The notes beneath the pieces were generated by a model, which worked only from the letters and a program-made list of their open reading frames with translations, ran no database searches and was not told where the DNA came from. Below, one piece after another: positions 12,224 to 12,695 of a stretch of 12,695 bases of DNA (positions are counted from its first letter, which is position 1; each line of letters starts with the position of its first letter). The stretch is taken from assembly GCA_002305435.1 (NCBI GenBank), contig DBQZ01000054.1, positions 5,833-18,527 on the forward strand, read 5' to 3'. The DNA comes from Clostridiales bacterium UBA1381. GTDB lineage: Bacteria > Bacillota > Clostridia > UBA1381. The position numbers and the translations under genes are program-made.

Positions 12224-12695
12224 TCAAATATTCATTTGTGAAGCATACCGGATGAAAATCCTGTAGACGATATAGGAAAATCCTATATATGCTCCGAACA
12301 TAAGAGCGTAGGCGGCTGAAAAGCTGTCAAGCGATAGTACCATTTTCCCAAGCAGTGAAAACGGATGCAGAACATCCCACGAGTTCACTCTGACCACTCT
12401 TCCCATATAGATAGCAAATCCGCTAAGCAGCGATACCGTCGCTATCATAACCGCCCCGGCAGCTTTTGAAAACCGTTCATTCACTATCTTATGCATGAGA
12501 TTAAGCGAATACAGCCCGAATATATGCGAGACAAATTCCCCTCCTCCTATATGCACGAGAGTCACCCAGTCGGATATATCACGTGAATACCGAGCAACGC
12601 CTTCCTGCACCGTATAAAACTCCCTCAGATGCAGGTGGATAAAATCAGTCAGCATATACGGAGCATTCGGAAAGAAGAGCAGCCATACCGCCGCG
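12224..12695 (-). CDS. DUF1361 family integral membrane protein, partial (N-terminus beyond window)
   Basis: The frame is open to the right edge: codons before the internal ATG at 12655 read AVWLLFFPNAPYMLTDFIHL, the hallmark segment of DUF1361 proteins (usual WLLFxPNAPYxxTDxxHL), so the first ATG in the window is not the start. Further family features are GLYSLNLMHKIV, FAIYMGRVVRVNSWDVL and a final hydrophobic helix (AYALMFGAYIGFSYIVYRIF). About 157 residues are visible, with roughly four or five membrane segments; family members are usually over 200 residues, so one or two N-terminal helices are missing. Function is unknown; an integral membrane location is clear. The gene ends just before a strong terminator. 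Confidence 0.88.
   Translation of the reverse strand, partial: AAVWLLFFPNAPYMLTDFIHLHLREFYTVQEGVARYSRDISDWVTLVHIGGGEFVSHIFGLYSLNLMHKIVNERFSKAAGAVMIATVSLLSGFAIYMGRVVRVNSWDVLHPFSLLGKMVLSLDSFSAAYALMFGAYIGFSYIVYRIFIRYASQMNI

Noticed and set aside
1..12695. CRISPR array, insertion sequence, prophage or integrated element
   Set aside because: No regularly spaced repeats, transposase, integrase, tRNA or flanking duplications were seen; base composition looks even across the window by eye.

Overview
The window looks like a Clostridia (Firmicutes) chromosome, probably from an anaerobic gut-type lineage near Oscillospirales/Clostridiales. The grounds are a SCIFF (six cysteines in forty-five residues) peptide with its radical SAM maturase, a Rex redox repressor, a Gx-transporter/ApbE pair, strong Shine-Dalgarno sequences, near-consensus sigma-A promoters, and several genes best started at TTG. 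No rRNA, tRNA, CRISPR array, transposase, phage gene or attachment site was seen, and no stretch over 300 bases lacks a gene. Lineage is inferred from gene content only.

Layout. (1) Bases 1-2319 are read leftwards: a small membrane protein of unknown function; an HD-domain protein with a consensus promoter almost touching its start; a terminator; a second consensus promoter; then a Gx-transporter family membrane protein translationally coupled to an ApbE FMN transferase lipoprotein that runs off the left edge. (2) Bases 2422-5701 are read rightwards: promoter, aconitase, isocitrate dehydrogenase, strong terminator. These make 2-oxoglutarate from citrate; citrate synthase is not in the window. 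(3) Bases 5716-7346: extended -10 promoter, rex, then a close downstream gene fusing a P-loop NTPase region to an Asp23-like domain, ending at a bidirectional terminator. (4) Bases 10702 down to 7340 are read leftwards: promoter, scfA (SCIFF peptide), a 13-bp hairpin, scfB (maturase), and an HD phosphohydrolase 14 nt later; then a separate promoter with L-rhamnose mutarotase and an exported protein that carries two IGGAD motifs and a copper-amine-oxidase-N-like domain. (5) Bases 10816-12695: a small membrane-protein-like gene on the plus strand converges on an unknown, propeller-like minus-strand protein; their stop codons lie in or beside the arms of one hairpin. The right edge cuts a DUF1361 membrane protein that has its own terminator.

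How the genes relate. Aconitase/IDH and Rex both concern carbon and redox balance, but no convincing Rex site sits in front of acn-icd. The SCIFF operon is a complete peptide-plus-maturase (ranthipeptide) unit. No wholly new multi-gene system is clear. The least explained parts are the rex-linked P-loop/Asp23 fusion, the IGGAD-motif exported protein beside rhaM, the HD gene coupled to scfB, and the intercistronic scfA-scfB hairpin.
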